Shown here piece after piece: positions 5,142-5,964 of a stretch of DNA of 5,964 nt (the stretch's first letter is position 1; every line of letters begins with the position of its first letter). The stretch lies in NCBI GenBank assembly GCA_016209155.1, contig JACQWU010000015.1:7012-12975 (forward strand). Direction: 5' to 3'. The notes beneath the pieces are model-generated. The model saw only the letters and a list, made by a program, of their open reading frames with translations, had not been told where the DNA came from and searched no databases. Source of the stretch: Candidatus Desantisiibacteriota bacterium. Lineage in GTDB: Bacteria > JACRDZ01. The translations under genes and the position numbers were made by a program.

Positions 5142-5335
5142 AATCATTTTTCGCAAGTCACAAATTTAGTCGACTTAGTGGATTATCAGGAAGGGGCTAT
5201 AGTGAGCCTAACGTTAATTGACAAAAAACAGGGACGGTAATATTGTTCGCTTTTGATGAAGGGCAGGGATTGAGTGAACATACTGCACCGTTTGTAAAGA
5301 AATTTAAAATGATTTTAACAATGATACGCTCATAA
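5142..5335 (+). pseudogene. Decayed cupin-domain gene (frameshift plus internal deletion)
   Basis: Two frames read together give a small single-domain cupin of the kind of about 100-115 residues with a beta-barrel metal or ligand site. Frame one (5142-5237) gives TNLVDLVDYQEGAIVSLTLI then DKKQG and ends at a TAA (5238). Frame two (from 5237) gives VILFAFDEGQGLSEHTAPF, then VKKFKMILTMIRS and TAA at 5333-5335. A single lost base between GGA and CG (near 5234) restores the join as KKQGTVILF. Intact relatives have about 40-45 residues, including the second cupin motif, between HTAPF and the terminal F-K-M-L-L-T-M-I-R. Those residues are missing here, so the barrel cannot form. An in-frame TGA (5139-5141) also interrupts any extension to the ATG at 5112. 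It is non-functional; the original role is unknown. Confidence 0.75.
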
Positions 5336-5386
5336 ATTATTAACATTATCAAGTAAAATAAATTGGGAATTAAATTTAAATAAATC

Positions 5387-5416
5387 TTGACTATACTATT
5401 ATTTATAACCTATAAT
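5387..5416 (+). promoter_or_regulatory. Sigma70-type promoter for the P-loop ATPase gene
   Basis: TTGACT (5387-5392, five of six), an 18-nt spacer and a perfect TATAAT (5411-5416) make the best promoter match on the + strand in this window. Initiation is expected near 5423, giving a leader of about 55 nt to the ATG at 5478. This suggests the ATPase gene starts its own transcription unit. Confidence 0.65.
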
Positions 5417-5477
5417 TATTAAATTGACTCATTAGCTTAAATTTTTTTTTCTAAAATCATTTCAGGAGAGTATATAT

Positions 5478-5964
5478 ATGCAAGAAGAATTTATTATAGC
5501 TGATAATCTTGACCTTGCATGGAGCAACTTTGATCCTTTTTTTACTTTACCGGCAAATTGCCCATTCCATGTTGAGCGACATGATAGACCCTTAGATAGA
5601 CTAAAAAGAGCGCTTTTACGACAACATAGACAACCATCTAAATATTTTTTCTCCGGGCACAGGGGTTGCGGAAAATCAACAGAGTTTAATATACTTGCTG
5701 CTGATCCTGAAATTAATAAAAAATTTCAAATTATAAAATTCTCGGTAAAAGATACTTGTGATGTTAATAATCTTAATTATGTTGATGTATTATTTTCTAT
5801 TGGGGCACAATTATATATACAATATATTGATTCAGGCAAAAAACTTCGGTCTGAGCTTTATAACGAACTTGATACATGGAAAAATACTGTTGAACGGGAG
5901 ACACAAACATCAGTATCTGCTGAAACTGACCTGGATATTGGAATCAAAGCTTTTTTTCTTTCAC
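5478..5964 (+). CDS. P-loop (AAA-type) ATPase of unknown role, N-terminal part
   Basis: An open frame of 162 residues runs off the right edge. The ATG is preceded by AGGAG (5464-5468) with 9-nt spacing and by a strong promoter. After an N-terminal segment with PFHVERHDRPLDRLKRALLR (30-49), a strand YFFSG leads into a Walker A motif GHRGCGKST at residues 60-68. Next come a strand IIKFSV and a helix-rich region with YVDVLFSIGAQLYIQYI (101-117). The S-G-H-R-G-C-G-K-S-T-E pattern is one I associate with uncharacterised ATPases whose P-loop follows a short N-terminal domain; some relatives occur in accessory or defence regions. Walker B, sensor residues and any C-terminal effector domain lie outside the window, so function cannot be assigned. 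ATP binding is well supported; hydrolysis is inferred. Confidence 0.8.
   Translation, partial: MQEEFIIADNLDLAWSNFDPFFTLPANCPFHVERHDRPLDRLKRALLRQHRQPSKYFFSGHRGCGKSTEFNILAADPEINKKFQIIKFSVKDTCDVNNLNYVDVLFSIGAQLYIQYIDSGKKLRSELYNELDTWKNTVERETQTSVSAETDLDIGIKAFFLS

Noticed and set aside
5213-5240. AATTGACA then CAGGGACGG as a possible transposon or REP end, paired with TGTCCCGTCC at 4924-4934
   Set aside because: The right-hand copy is explained by cupin codons (IDKKQG-T-V), and no matching inverted terminal repeat or transposase is present.
1-5964. tRNA, rRNA or CRISPR array
   Set aside because: No cloverleaf-like segment with T-loop consensus and no regularly spaced direct repeats were seen on either strand.

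Overview
The window is AT-rich (roughly one third G+C by eye) and looks like a piece of a sulfate-reducing Desulfobacterota (deltaproteobacterial) chromosome. This is inferred from protein style: an Fe-S/sulfur-relay operon with an IscS/NifS-like protein lacking the PLP lysine, next to IscU, a DsrE2-like protein and a TusA-like protein, plus a bacterial GlnRS and remnants of a cupin and a PEP-CTERM protein. No single marker fixes the species.

Layout. (1) 1-341, + strand: C-terminal end of a SAM-dependent methyltransferase, cut by the window edge. (2) 342-851: no intact large gene. It holds a G+C-rich island with a short minus-strand ORF ending in a PEP-CTERM sorting signal, a dispersed repeat carrying a promoter-like sequence, and the AT-rich glnS leader. 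(3) 852-2508, + strand: glutaminyl-tRNA synthetase broken into two frames by an internal deletion. (4) 2509-2622: convergent intergenic spacer with a repeat copy and inverted repeats. (5) 4917-2623, minus strand: a compact operon reading IscS-like, IscU, an 11-residue cysteine-rich micro-ORF, DsrE2-like, TusA-like. (6) 4918-5477: operon leader with a perfect hairpin, a second promoter-bearing repeat copy, a decayed cupin gene (about 5142-5335) and a good sigma70-type promoter. (7) 5478-5964, + strand: N-terminal part of a P-loop ATPase running off the window.

How the genes may work together. The minus-strand operon pairs an Fe-S scaffold (IscU) with a cysteine desulfurase homologue whose PLP lysine is replaced by Gln. 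The Archaeoglobus fulgidus IscS is a precedent for such a protein without desulfurase activity. In a sulfide-rich cell it could offer only a cysteine ligand to IscU, while the TusA-like and DsrE2-like proteins carry sulfane sulfur.

A second theme is erosion. glnS, the IscS-like gene and the cupin gene each appear to have lost an internal block of codons, and the PEP-CTERM ORF looks like an orphaned C-terminus. This suggests a genome undergoing small-deletion decay, or, less likely, assembly collapse. All homology statements come from reading the sequence and from memory of the families; no search was run.
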